Both the position numbers and the translations under genes were made by a program. From Coriobacteriia bacterium (lineage in GTDB: Bacteria; Actinomycetota; Coriobacteriia; Anaerosomatales; JAENZW01), in NCBI GenBank assembly GCA_029858605.1, contig JAOUET010000007.1, positions 1-23,777 of the forward strand: a DNA stretch of 23,777 nt, in the 5' to 3' direction. How positions within the stretch are numbered: position 1 is the stretch's first letter; each line of letters opens with the position of its first letter. This document shows, piece by piece, positions 1 to 6,774 of this stretch. The notes under the pieces are model-generated. The model worked only from the letters and a program-made list of their open reading frames with translations. It did not search any database and was not told the DNA's origin.

Positions 1-1229
1 CCGAGAGCTCGCACGACACGCCGAGAGAATACGAGTCCCTCGAGCAGCGAGTTGCTCGCCAGGCGGTTTGCTCCGTGGAGCCCGCTGGCCGTGACCTCGC
101 CCGACGCGTAGAGTCCCGCGAGAGAAGAGCGCCCGTCGATGTCGACGTTGACGCCCCCGATCATGTAGTGCGCCGCAGGGGCCACGGGAACGAAGTCGCG
201 GGACAGATCGAAGCCGGCTTCCAGGCACGTCTCCCAGATCATCGGGAACCGTGCTTGCAGGTAGCCCGAGCCGAGATGCCGGGCGTCCAGCCAGATGTTG
301 GGTCGCCCGCAGCGTGCCATCACCTTCTCGATCTCGCGACTCAAGACGTCGCGCGGAGCCAGTTCGGCCAGCGGGTGCACACCAAGCATGAACCGCTTCT
401 CCTCGCAATCGAGCAAGTAGGCACCCTCTCCGCGAAGAGCCTCGGTGATCAGGAACTTCGGCGAAGCGGCGCTGTCGAGTGCCGTCGGGTGGAACTGCAT
501 GAACTCGAGATCGGCGATCTCGGCCCCTGCCCTCCAGGCGGCGGCCACGCCATCGCCTGTTGCAAGCAGCGGGTTGGTCGTGACGCGGTACGCCTGCCCG
601 CAACCGCCGGTCGCAAGCACCACTGCGTCTGCCCAAAACACCTGTGGCCGACGGCTCTCCGGATCGTACGCGAGCGCGCCGACGCAGCGGTCGCCCGCCG
701 TCAGGAGGTCGATGAGGAAGCGATCTTCGAAGACCTCGAGTCCTCGGGCGTTGCGGACCGACGCCGTCAGGGTCCCCTGGATCTCGGCTCCCGTGGTGTC
801 GCCGGAGTGCAGGATGCGAGGCAGCGAGTGGCCACCCTCCCGGGCCAGTGCCACCTCGCCGCCCTCACCCACGTCGAAGCGGACACCCATCGCGCGCAGG
901 TCGGCCAGGGCGTCCACGGCTTCTCCCACGACGGCACGCACGACTTCCTCGTCGCACAGGCCCTGTCCGACCACCAGGGTGTCGGCAAGGTGGAGTTCGA
1001 CGCTGTCCGCCTCGCCCACGGCTCCGGCGATGCCGCCCTGCGCGTACCAGGTCGCGGTCTCGCTCATGTGCCCCTTCGTCACGAGTGCGACGGTGTGAGA
1101 CTGCGAGGCAGCGAGCGCTGCCGTCAGTCCCGCTATGCCGCTGCCGATGACGAGGACGTCGCTCGAGTGCTGCGGGAGCTCTTCGGTATCGAACTCGATT
1201 AGGTAGCGGCGTCCGAGAGTCTGCGGCAA
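1..1229 (-). CDS. nadB: L-aspartate oxidase NadB (3' part cut by window start)
   Basis: Flavoprotein that oxidises L-aspartate to iminoaspartate, which NadA condenses with dihydroxyacetone phosphate to quinolinate in de novo NAD synthesis. About 409 residues are visible. They show the N-terminal FAD-binding segment DVLVIGSGIAGLTAAL, then HSGDTTGAEI, the substrate-site stretches QFHPTAL and ITEALRGEGAYL, PRDVLSREI, and the late FAD motif GLYASGEVTASGLHGANRL. The C-terminal helical domain lies outside the window. The start is uncertain: there is no ATG near the expected N-terminus. I chose TTG at 1229, which puts the family-typical RRYLIEFDT segment about eight residues in, but it has no clear ribosome site. 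A TTG at 1310, overlapping the nadA stop by 8 nt and preceded by GGATGG, would add 27 residues and imply translational coupling. It follows nadA in the same operon. Identity is sure; the start is not. Confidence 0.93.
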   Translation of the reverse strand, partial: MPQTLGRRYLIEFDTEELPQHSSDVLVIGSGIAGLTAALAASQSHTVALVTKGHMSETATWYAQGGIAGAVGEADSVELHLADTLVVGQGLCDEEVVRAVVGEAVDALADLRAMGVRFDVGEGGEVALAREGGHSLPRILHSGDTTGAEIQGTLTASVRNARGLEVFEDRFLIDLLTAGDRCVGALAYDPESRRPQVFWADAVVLATGGCGQAYRVTTNPLLATGDGVAAAWRAGAEIADLEFMQFHPTALDSAASPKFLITEALRGEGAYLLDCEEKRFMLGVHPLAELAPRDVLSREIEKVMARCGRPNIWLDARHLGSGYLQARFPMIWETCLEAGFDLSRDFVPVAPAAHYMIGGVNVDIDGRSSLAGLYASGEVTASGLHGANRLASNSLLEGLVFSRRVVRAL

Positions 1230-1302
1230 GACACCGGGTGAAGGGGCCGTACCCGCTGGCTCCGCACGAGCACTGTGGGCAAGATCCTCGTGTCGGCCTC
1301 GC

Positions 1303-2223
1303 TCAGCCAATCGCCACCATCCGCCCCACCGCGGCAAGTGCGCGTTCGCGCACCTCCTCGGCAACATCTATCTCTCCGGTAGTATCGCGCAGACAGTCCC
1401 GCACCTTCTCGATCGTAGTCACCTTCATGTTCGGGCAAAGCATCGGCGGGGTGAGATTCACGAAGCGCTTGCCGGGTGCGGCCTTTGACAGACCGTGCAA
1501 CAAGCCCTCTTCGGTCACCACGATGAACTCATCGGCCGAAGACTCGGCCGCGTACGCCAACATCTGGGAAGTGGACAGCACCGCGTCGGCAAGGTCCACG
1601 ACCTCGGGGCGGCACTCGGGATGCGCCATCACCTCGGCCGCAGCATGTACGCGCTTGGCTTCCAAGACCTGCTGGACGGTGACCTCGTCGTGGATCGGGC
1701 AGCAGCCCTCCCACGGGACCACCTCGACATCCGGCAGGGATCGGGCGATCCAGGACGCGAGGTTGCGATCCGGGCCGAAGAGGATTCGGTCGGCATCGAG
1801 AGCTCGCACGACACCAACGGCGTTGGCGCTCGTCACGCATACGTCCGAAAGTGCCTTGACGTCGGCCGAAGAGTTCACGTACGTGACGACCGGCACGCCC
1901 GGGTTCGCCTCGCGCCACGAGGCGAGTTCATCGGCCGACATCATGTCGGCCATCGGACATCCGGCTCCCGGCTCCGGCATGAGGACTGTCTTCTGCGGAG
2001 AGAGGATCTTGGCAGTCTCGGCCATGAAGTGAACGCCCGCGAACACGATGGTTGAGGCCGAAGTCGCGGCCGCCTGTCGCGACAGCCCGAGGGAGTCGCC
2101 GACGAAGTCCGCGGTGTCTTGGATCTCGGCCCGCTGGTAGTTGTGGGCCAGGACCACCGCGTCGCGCTCCCGGGCCAGATCGCGTATCTCTTCGGCTATC
2201 GAGGGTCCGACTTCCATCACCAC
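1303..2223 (-). CDS. nadA: Quinolinate synthase NadA
   Basis: [4Fe-4S] enzyme that makes quinolinate from iminoaspartate and dihydroxyacetone phosphate, the second step of de novo NAD synthesis. The 306-residue length matches the short NadA class. Visible family motifs are VLAHNYQ, FVGDSL, FAGVHFMAETAKIL, PVVTYVNSSADVKA, TSANAV and FGPDRNLA. The three expected cluster ligands are present: Cys89 (GAGCPMADMM), Cys175 (EGCCPIH, second Cys) and Cys263 (LCPNMK). HPECRPEV carries a further Cys that is not a ligand in the family. Three in-frame starts lie close together: GTG 2223, GTG 2220 and ATG 2217. The ribosome site GAAGGAG is best spaced for 2220 or 2217, so the protein may be one or two residues shorter than given. 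The gene lies 50 nt after panC, with a hairpin between, and runs directly into nadB. Confidence 0.97.
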   Translation of the reverse strand: MVMEVGPSIAEEIRDLARERDAVVLAHNYQRAEIQDTADFVGDSLGLSRQAAATSASTIVFAGVHFMAETAKILSPQKTVLMPEPGAGCPMADMMSADELASWREANPGVPVVTYVNSSADVKALSDVCVTSANAVGVVRALDADRILFGPDRNLASWIARSLPDVEVVPWEGCCPIHDEVTVQQVLEAKRVHAAAEVMAHPECRPEVVDLADAVLSTSQMLAYAAESSADEFIVVTEEGLLHGLSKAAPGKRFVNLTPPMLCPNMKVTTIEKVRDCLRDTTGEIDVAEEVRERALAAVGRMVAIG

Positions 2224-2250
2224 TGTGCTCCTTCGTATGTCGCGAGTCTT

Positions 2251-2266
2251 CGGCGGCAGCCCGCCG
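2251..2266 (-). other. Hairpin in the panC-nadA gap
   Basis: A perfect 6-bp inverted repeat (CGGCGG / CCGCCG) with a 4-nt loop sits 7 nt after the panC stop codon and ahead of the nadA ribosome site. No run of T follows on the transcribed strand, so I do not call it an intrinsic terminator. It could stabilise the upstream message or modestly reduce read-through into nadA. Only the sequence symmetry supports it. Confidence 0.4.
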
Positions 2267-2273
2267 CTCAGCC

Positions 2274-3161
2274 CTACTCCTCCTGCGCGTCTTTCTCGTC
2301 TTCTACCCGCACCGGGGGCGGCTCCAGCGCGGCATTGTCGATCAGTCTCGTGTCGCCAAGCGTCACCGCGATCAGCGCACGTGTCGGTCCCTCGATCCTT
2401 GTCACCTGCTCGAGCGTCCTCGGGTCGACGACCACCGCGTAGTCCAACTCCACGAGCCGGAACGCGGAGACCTCCTCGGCCATTGTCTGCTCGACCGCTG
2501 CAGCATCACGCTCGCCCCAGGCTACGGCCTCAGCCGCCGCTTCGAGCGCCTCGCAAAGCGCGATGGCCTGCGCCGCCTCCTCGCCTGTCAGGTACGCGTT
2601 TCGACTGGACAGAGCCACGCCGTCTTGATCGCGGACGATCGGGCACCCAACCACGGTGACCGCCATGTCCAGGTCCGCGGCCATGCGCTGGACTATCTTG
2701 AGCTGCTGATAGTCCTTCTCGCCGAAGAAAGCGAGATCGGGCGTCGTGATATTGAACAGCTTGGCCACCACGGTCGCCACGCCTCGGAAATGAGCGGGCC
2801 GAATCGCGCCCTCCCACCTCTCGGCCAAGTCGCCGGGGTCCACGGCGATGCTGGATCCGGCAGGATACATGTGCTCGACACCCGGCGTGAACACCAAGTC
2901 CACGCCTTCCGCAGCCAGGAGTTCGAGATCTCGCGCCATGTCGCGCGGGTACGCGTCGAAGTCCTCGCCCTCGCCGAACTGGGTGGGATTCACGAAGATC
3001 GAGACCGCGGTGTAGCCCGCACGGCGGCACGACGCCCTCACGAGCGCAAGGTGCCCCTCGTGCAGGGCGCCCATCGTGGGCACGAGGCCGATAGTCTTGG
3101 CCTCCCGGCGAGCTTCGGCAATCGCTTGCCGCGCCTCTGCCGGAGAGACTACGCGCTCCAC
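2274..3161 (-). CDS. panC: Pantothenate synthetase PanC
   Basis: Cytosolic enzyme that joins pantoate and beta-alanine, using ATP, to form pantothenate (vitamin B5), the last step before CoA synthesis. The 295-residue protein has the nucleotidyl-transferase HIGH-type motif in GLVPTMGALHEGHLALV (HEGH at 34-37), then SIFVNPTQFGEGEDF, DLVFTPGVEHMYP, RPAHFRGVATVVAKLFN, FGEKDYQQL and the second nucleotide-site motif VALSSRNAYL. I start it at GTG 3161, 4 nt after the panB TAG. The frame stays open upstream inside panB, but that extension has no family similarity and would overlap panB by about 200 nt. The last 20 residues are acidic and poorly conserved. It is coupled to panB, the preceding pathway branch. 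No panD, the beta-alanine source, is visible here. Confidence 0.97.
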   Translation of the reverse strand: MERVVSPAEARQAIAEARREAKTIGLVPTMGALHEGHLALVRASCRRAGYTAVSIFVNPTQFGEGEDFDAYPRDMARDLELLAAEGVDLVFTPGVEHMYPAGSSIAVDPGDLAERWEGAIRPAHFRGVATVVAKLFNITTPDLAFFGEKDYQQLKIVQRMAADLDMAVTVVGCPIVRDQDGVALSSRNAYLTGEEAAQAIALCEALEAAAEAVAWGERDAAAVEQTMAEEVSAFRLVELDYAVVVDPRTLEQVTRIEGPTRALIAVTLGDTRLIDNAALEPPPVRVEDEKDAQEE

Positions 3162-3165
3162 TCGC

Positions 3166-4080
3166 CTATGCCTCCTCGTCCTGCACACCGCCCGCGACCG
3201 CACGAAGACCGCGGCTGCGAAGCTTCTCAACCTCGGCAGCGGCGTCCGGCTCCATGCGCGTCCCGTGCTCCTCGGCGGGAAAGTCTCCGCCGCGCACATC
3301 GCGCGCGTACGCCTGCACGCCGTCGCGTATGGCCGCACCGACGTCCGCGTAGCGCTTGGCATGCTTCGGCGTGAAATCCGCGAGACCGAGGACGTCGTGC
3401 AGCACCTGGACCTGCCCGTCGCAGCCCAGACCCGCCCCGATGCCGATCGTAGGTATCTCGATCTCCTCGCTCACGATGGACGCGAGTTCGGCAGGGATGC
3501 ACTCGAGCACGACGGCGAATGCGCCCGCATCCTGCAGCGCACGAGCGTCTTCGAGGAGCTCGAGCGCCGCGGGCGTCTCCTTCGCCTGGACCTTGTAGCC
3601 GCCGAACTGGTGCACCGACTGCGGCGTCAGTCCGACGTGGCCCATCACGGGGATCCCCGCCTCGACGATCCGCTGGACTACCGGGGCCACTCGGCGTCCG
3701 CCTTCGACTTTGACTGCCGAAGCACCCGCTTCGGCGAGGAAGCGTCCCGCGTTGCGGAGCGCGTCTTCGGCTGTGATCTGGAACGACAGGAACGGCATGT
3801 CCGCTACGACGAGCGCTCGCTTCGTGCCGCGGACGACGGCGGACACGTGCCTGAGCATGTCGTCCATCGTCACCGGCAGCGTCGAGTCGAGTCCCAGCAC
3901 GACCATGCCGACAGAATCCCCGACCAGTATCACGTCGACGCCGGCTTCGTCCACGAGCCGTGCCGTGGGAGTGTCGTACGCCGTGATCATCACGATCGGC
4001 TGCCGCGCGTCCTTCATGGCGCGCAATGCGGTCGTGGTGACGGGTCGCCGCTCAGGTTCCTTGGGTTGCGTGGCGCTCAT
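3166..4080 (-). CDS. panB: Ketopantoate hydroxymethyltransferase PanB
   Basis: Transfers a hydroxymethyl group from methylene-tetrahydrofolate to 2-ketoisovalerate, giving ketopantoate for pantothenate synthesis. The 304-residue (beta/alpha)8-barrel protein shows MITAYDTPTARLVDEAGVD, ILVGDSVGMVVLG, VVADMPFLSFQ, AVKVEGG, GHVGLTPQSVHQFGGYKVQ, VLECIPAELA and TIGIGAGLGCDGQVQVLHD. The metal ligands expected from the E. coli enzyme correspond to Asp55, Asp94 and Glu126, and the catalytic Glu to Glu193. ATG 4080 is preceded by AAGGAG at good spacing. The last roughly 40 residues, after the core barrel, are charged and variable. It is the first gene after a 174-nt gap that holds a strong -10 element, so it probably opens the panB-panC-nadA-nadB transcript. 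It consumes folate cofactor, and the fol genes lie just upstream. Confidence 0.98.
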   Translation of the reverse strand: MSATQPKEPERRPVTTTALRAMKDARQPIVMITAYDTPTARLVDEAGVDVILVGDSVGMVVLGLDSTLPVTMDDMLRHVSAVVRGTKRALVVADMPFLSFQITAEDALRNAGRFLAEAGASAVKVEGGRRVAPVVQRIVEAGIPVMGHVGLTPQSVHQFGGYKVQAKETPAALELLEDARALQDAGAFAVVLECIPAELASIVSEEIEIPTIGIGAGLGCDGQVQVLHDVLGLADFTPKHAKRYADVGAAIRDGVQAYARDVRGGDFPAEEHGTRMEPDAAAEVEKLRSRGLRAVAGGVQDEEA

Positions 4081-4159
4081 CCCTCACGCTCCTTCCCTCC
4101 GGGCAGTCCCGGCCTCAGCCGACCCGAGGTCCGAGCAGCCCCTCGCAGGTGGGAGCGTG

Positions 4160-4168
4160 AGTATACCA
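4160..4168 (-). promoter_or_regulatory. Extended -10 promoter ahead of panB
   Basis: Read on the minus strand, this is TGGTATACT: a TATACT -10 hexamer with the TGn extension. No good -35 hexamer lies 16-18 nt upstream, which is common for extended -10 promoters. A start about 7 nt downstream, near 4153, would give a leader of about 73 nt before the panB ATG at 4080. The leader contains a small CCGGG-ACTG-CCCGG hairpin (4099-4112) just before the ribosome site. I recognise no riboswitch in it. Confidence 0.6.
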
Positions 4169-4199
4169 CTCCGAGCGCCGAATCTAGGTGTCTACCTGG

Positions 4200-4223
4200 C
4201 CGAGGAACCTTCCCCTTCCTCGG
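4200..4223 (-). other. Hairpin downstream of folK
   Basis: A perfect 8-bp inverted repeat (CCGAGGAA / TTCCTCGG) with an 8-nt purine-rich loop lies about 30 nt after the folK stop and just ahead of the panB promoter. It is placed like a terminator but lacks a T tract on the minus strand (CCAGGTAG follows). It also lies within the in-frame sequence that would be translated if the folK TAG were read through. It may be a weak or Rho-assisted end for the fol transcript. Confidence 0.45.
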
Positions 4224-4233
4224 GGACAGTCTC

Positions 4234-4329
4234 GGCGTCGTCGGGCGTCTTCGCCTAGGCGTCGTCCGGCGTCTCGTCTTCGACTTCGTCCGGCGTCTTC
4301 CCCTCGACGTCGTCCGGCGTCTCACCTTC
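4234..4329 (-). repeat. Four 24-bp tandem repeats at the folK 3' end
   Basis: Four consecutive 24-nt units, at 4306-4329, 4282-4305, 4258-4281 and 4234-4257, encode EGETPDDV, EGKTPDEV, EDETPDDA and (stop)AKTPDDA on the minus strand. The first three are the C-terminus of FolK. The fourth begins with the folK TAG stop and still encodes the repeat in the same frame. The core ACGCC(G/C)GACGA is nearly identical between units, so this is a DNA-level repeat able to gain or lose copies in frame by slippage. Confidence 0.9.
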
Positions 4330-5247
4330 GGCATCGCCGGTCATCTCGTGGACGCTCGCCCAGTCGATCGGGGCGGACGAGGCCTCCTCGATGAGACGTC
4401 GCGCTTCTTGAGCCATCGACGCGGGCACCATGAGACGGAACCGGCGCTGGAAGCCGTACGGATCGCTTGCCTGGTCCGGCGGGAACGGGTCCCAGGCGAA
4501 AGGAATGCCTTCTTGTTCGAGCAGGAGGGCGGCGAAGCCTGCGGCCGGTTCGGGATTCCGACCCTGCAACGGTCGCTGGCCGGACGGCGTTGCCGAGAGT
4601 TGTATTCCGACCGGAACGGTTCCGGACCCGAACGGCGAAGGGTCGCTGCCGTACTCGCAAACAGGCGCCCACTCTTCGGCGGGAAGCGGGCTCCTGACAG
4701 GCCGCGCGGTCACCTCGGCTGCCATCGACGACGGCGTGGCGACGGCGGTGCGCTCCTCGAAGCCGGGCACCGCACCGAGCACGCCGAGAACGCGCCCGAC
4801 GCGGACGGCCTCGCGTGTCACGGGTCTGCCGTCCGGAAAGCGCACACCCGGGTCGATCTCGAGCAGGGGCGTGACTACGAAGTCCCTCTCCGCAATGCGG
4901 GGATGCGGGACGACGAGGTCCTCGCTCACCCACTCCTCGTCTTGCGCCAGCAGGACGTCGAGATCGATGACCCTGGGCGAGTTCGGTGGGCCGGGCTCGC
5001 GACCCAGACCGCGCTCGATCTCCTTCAGGGCGTCGAGCAATTCGGGCACCTCGAGAGGAGTGTCGATCACGGCCACCGCATTCGCGTAGAGAGGCTGTCC
5101 GGGCGCTCCCCAGGGCTCGGACTCGTAGACGTGCGACGCACCGAGCAGCACCGTCTCTGGCAACTCTTCGATGCGCACGAGTGCCGCCGCGAGATTGACG
5201 AGCCTGTCGCCCAGGTTGCTGCCCAGGGCAACGTGCACGGTTCTCAT
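4255..5247 (-). CDS. folK: Dihydropterin pyrophosphokinase FolK with long C-terminal extension
   Basis: The first ~160 residues are 6-hydroxymethyl-7,8-dihydropterin pyrophosphokinase, which activates the pterin with ATP for FolP. Motifs are VALGSNLGDR, VYESEPWGAPGQPLYANAVAV, LGREPGPPNSPRVIDLDVLL and HPRIAERDFVVTPLLEI. The other ~170 residues are not part of the enzyme. A linker (about 160-190) leads to a region at about 192-290 containing GFAALLLEQEGIPF and RLMVPASMAQEARRLIEEA, which resembles the small DUF2007-type domain; this resemblance is from memory and tentative. Residues 307-330 are three acidic 8-residue repeats ending at TAG 4255. The reading frame continues for 20 more repeat-like and acidic residues to a second TAG at 4192. 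ATG 5247 lies 4 nt after the folP stop, so the two are coupled. HPPK identity is sure; the role of the tail is unknown. Confidence 0.93.
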   Translation of the reverse strand: MRTVHVALGSNLGDRLVNLAAALVRIEELPETVLLGASHVYESEPWGAPGQPLYANAVAVIDTPLEVPELLDALKEIERGLGREPGPPNSPRVIDLDVLLAQDEEWVSEDLVVPHPRIAERDFVVTPLLEIDPGVRFPDGRPVTREAVRVGRVLGVLGAVPGFEERTAVATPSSMAAEVTARPVRSPLPAEEWAPVCEYGSDPSPFGSGTVPVGIQLSATPSGQRPLQGRNPEPAAGFAALLLEQEGIPFAWDPFPPDQASDPYGFQRRFRLMVPASMAQEARRLIEEASSAPIDWASVHEMTGDAEGETPDDVEGKTPDEVEDETPDDA

Positions 5248-5251
5248 GGCG

Positions 5252-6097
5252 TCACCGACCGCTGCTGTCGCGAATGGCCGAAGCGACGCGCAGCGCCTCT
5301 ACGGTCTCGCGAACGTCGTGAACCCGGACCGCACTCGCACCCGTCGCCGCTGCCCACACCGCGGCGGCGATGCTGCCTCCGATGCGGTGCCTCGGTTCTT
5401 CGGCACCACCGAGCATACCTATGAACCGTTTGCGCGAAGCCCCCACGAGCACTGGATAGCCGAAGGACGAGAGTTCCGGCAGTGCTCCCAAGAGCAGGAG
5501 ATTGTGCTCGAGCGTCTTGCCGAAGCCGATGCCCGGGTCGATGCAGATGCGCTCGCGCGCGACGCCCGCGCCCTCGAGCGACAGCGCTCGATCCAGCAGG
5601 AAGTCGCGCACTTCTCCCACGACGTCGTCATAGCGCGGATCCTCTTGCATCGTGCCGGGCTCACCCAGCATGTGCATGATGACGACGCCGACATCCGCCG
5701 ACGCCGCAAACTCGGCCATCCCAGCGTCCCTGAAGCCTCCAACATCGTTAACGATGCTCGCGCCGGCCTCGACCGCGCAGCGCGCAACTTCGGCGTGACG
5801 CGTATCGATCGAGACCGGGAAGGATGCGCCTTCGGCAAGCTGAGAAATCACAGGCAGCACCCTGGCCGTTTCCTCGGCTTCGGACAGCTCGGCGGCTCCG
5901 GGCCTCGTCGACTCGCCGCCGACGTCGATGATCGCCGCACCGTCCGCGACCATGAGCCGGCCATGGGCGATAGCGGCGTCCGTGTCGGCGTGCTCGCCGC
6001 CGTCGGAAAAAGAGTCCGGAGTGACGTTGATGATGCCCATGACGAGCGTGTCACCGAGCGGCATTTCGAAGCGTCCGCAGCGCCAGACGCGCTTCAT
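5252..6097 (-). CDS. folP: Dihydropteroate synthase FolP
   Basis: Condenses dihydropterin pyrophosphate with p-aminobenzoate to dihydropteroate in folate synthesis; it is the target of sulfonamides. The 281-residue TIM-barrel protein carries both family signatures: GIINVTPDSFSDGG at 21-34 and GAAIIDVGGESTRPGA at 53-68. Further motifs are VSIDTRHAEVA, IVNDVGGF, VIMHMLGEPGTMQ, CIDPGIGFGKTLEHN, VGASRKRFIG and GASAVRVHDV. I start it at ATG 6097, preceded by GGGAGG. The frame stays open upstream into folE but that part has no similarity to the family. It follows folE by 32 nt and precedes folK by 4 nt, consistent with one folate operon. Confidence 0.97.
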   Translation of the reverse strand: MKRVWRCGRFEMPLGDTLVMGIINVTPDSFSDGGEHADTDAAIAHGRLMVADGAAIIDVGGESTRPGAAELSEAEETARVLPVISQLAEGASFPVSIDTRHAEVARCAVEAGASIVNDVGGFRDAGMAEFAASADVGVVIMHMLGEPGTMQEDPRYDDVVGEVRDFLLDRALSLEGAGVARERICIDPGIGFGKTLEHNLLLLGALPELSSFGYPVLVGASRKRFIGMLGGAEEPRHRIGGSIAAAVWAAATGASAVRVHDVRETVEALRVASAIRDSSGR

Positions 6098-6129
6098 CTC
6101 GTCCAACCTCCCAGCCGCGCCCGTCGCCC

Positions 6130-6693
6130 CTAGCGTTCTTTGATGAGCGCTAGCGCCTCGGCACGGGTGGCGGGATTCGTGGCGAAGATCCCGCGGACCG
6201 CCGAGGTCGTCGTGACGTGACCGGGTTTCTGCGCGCCTCGCATCGACAGGCACAGGTGCTCCGCCTCGATCACCACCATGACGCCCTGTGGTTCGAGGCT
6301 GTCGACGATCGTGTCCGCAATCTGCGACGTCATACGCTCCTGGACCTGCGGCCGCTTCGCGAAGACGTCGACGACGCGCGCGAGCTTCGACAGTCCGCAG
6401 ATCCTGCCGTCCTTGCCCGGTACGTACGCGACATGCGCTGTGCCGAGGAAGGGCATGAGGTGATGCTCGCACACGGAGTAGAGCGGGATGTCGCGCACCA
6501 TGACCATCTCGCGATGGTCCTCCGAGAACGAAACGCTGAAATGCTGGGTCGGATCTTGCGAGAGACCTTCGAAGACCTCCGCGTACATGTCTGCGACACG
6601 GCGCGGTGTGTCTACCAGGCCCTCGCGCCCCGGGTCCTCACCGATTCCCTCGAGGATGAGACGCACGCCTTGAATGATCCTATCGCGATCCAT
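6130..6693 (-). CDS. folE: GTP cyclohydrolase I FolE
   Basis: Zinc enzyme that converts GTP to dihydroneopterin triphosphate, the first step of folate pterin synthesis. The 187-residue protein has the standard length and motifs: GEDPGREGLVDTPRRVADMY, SVCEHHLMPFLGTAHVAYVP, GLSKLARVVDVFAKRPQVQE, and EAEHLCLSMRGAQKPG with TTTSAVRGIF. Expected zinc ligands are Cys75, His78 and Cys148. I prefer ATG 6693, since MDRDRI matches family N-termini; two GTG codons at 6705 and 6708 would add five or four residues and have poorer ribosome sites, while 6693 has GGAGGG only 4 nt away. It opens the folE-folP-folK set and lies 80 nt after tadC. Confidence 0.97.
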   Translation of the reverse strand: MDRDRIIQGVRLILEGIGEDPGREGLVDTPRRVADMYAEVFEGLSQDPTQHFSVSFSEDHREMVMVRDIPLYSVCEHHLMPFLGTAHVAYVPGKDGRICGLSKLARVVDVFAKRPQVQERMTSQIADTIVDSLEPQGVMVVIEAEHLCLSMRGAQKPGHVTTTSAVRGIFATNPATRAEALALIKER

Positions 6694-6743
6694 GGGGCCC
6701 TCCACCACACATCCCGACTACAGCTCGAACGAAGAACGCGCCC

Positions 6744-6770
6744 AGCATACCGCACGAGGGCAGGGTTCAA
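6744..6770 (-). promoter_or_regulatory. Possible folE promoter in the tadC-folE gap
   Basis: On the minus strand TTGAAC (6765-6770) and TATGCT (6744-6749) resemble -35 and -10 hexamers, but the spacer is 15 nt, shorter than the preferred 17. The predicted start near 6737 would leave a leader of about 44 nt before folE. The tadC-folE gap (6694-6774) is the only non-coding space between the Tad and folate genes and holds no obvious terminator hairpin. Confidence 0.4.
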
Positions 6771-6774
6771 TCAC

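Noticed and set aside
3162..3362. N-terminal extension of the panC frame into panB
   Set aside because: It would overlap panB by about 200 nt and is Arg-rich and unconserved. GTG 3161, 4 nt after the panB stop, gives a normal PanC length.
4099..4112. CCGGG/CCCGG hairpin in the panB leader as an attenuator or riboswitch
   Set aside because: The stem is only five pairs with no alternative pairing, no leader peptide and no T tract.
3076..5424. 782-codon open frame on the plus strand, and similar long plus-strand frames (75-1202, 17663-18925)
   Set aside because: Each lies antisense to well-identified genes (panC/panB/folK, nadB, ftsH). The translations are rich in Arg, His and Pro, with no family motifs, as expected for shadow frames in GC-rich DNA.
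6098..6472. N-terminal extension of the folP frame into folE
   Set aside because: It is only the open antisense-free frame inside folE. The conserved DHPS N-terminus starts at ATG 6097 with a good ribosome site, and the extension has no similarity to the family.
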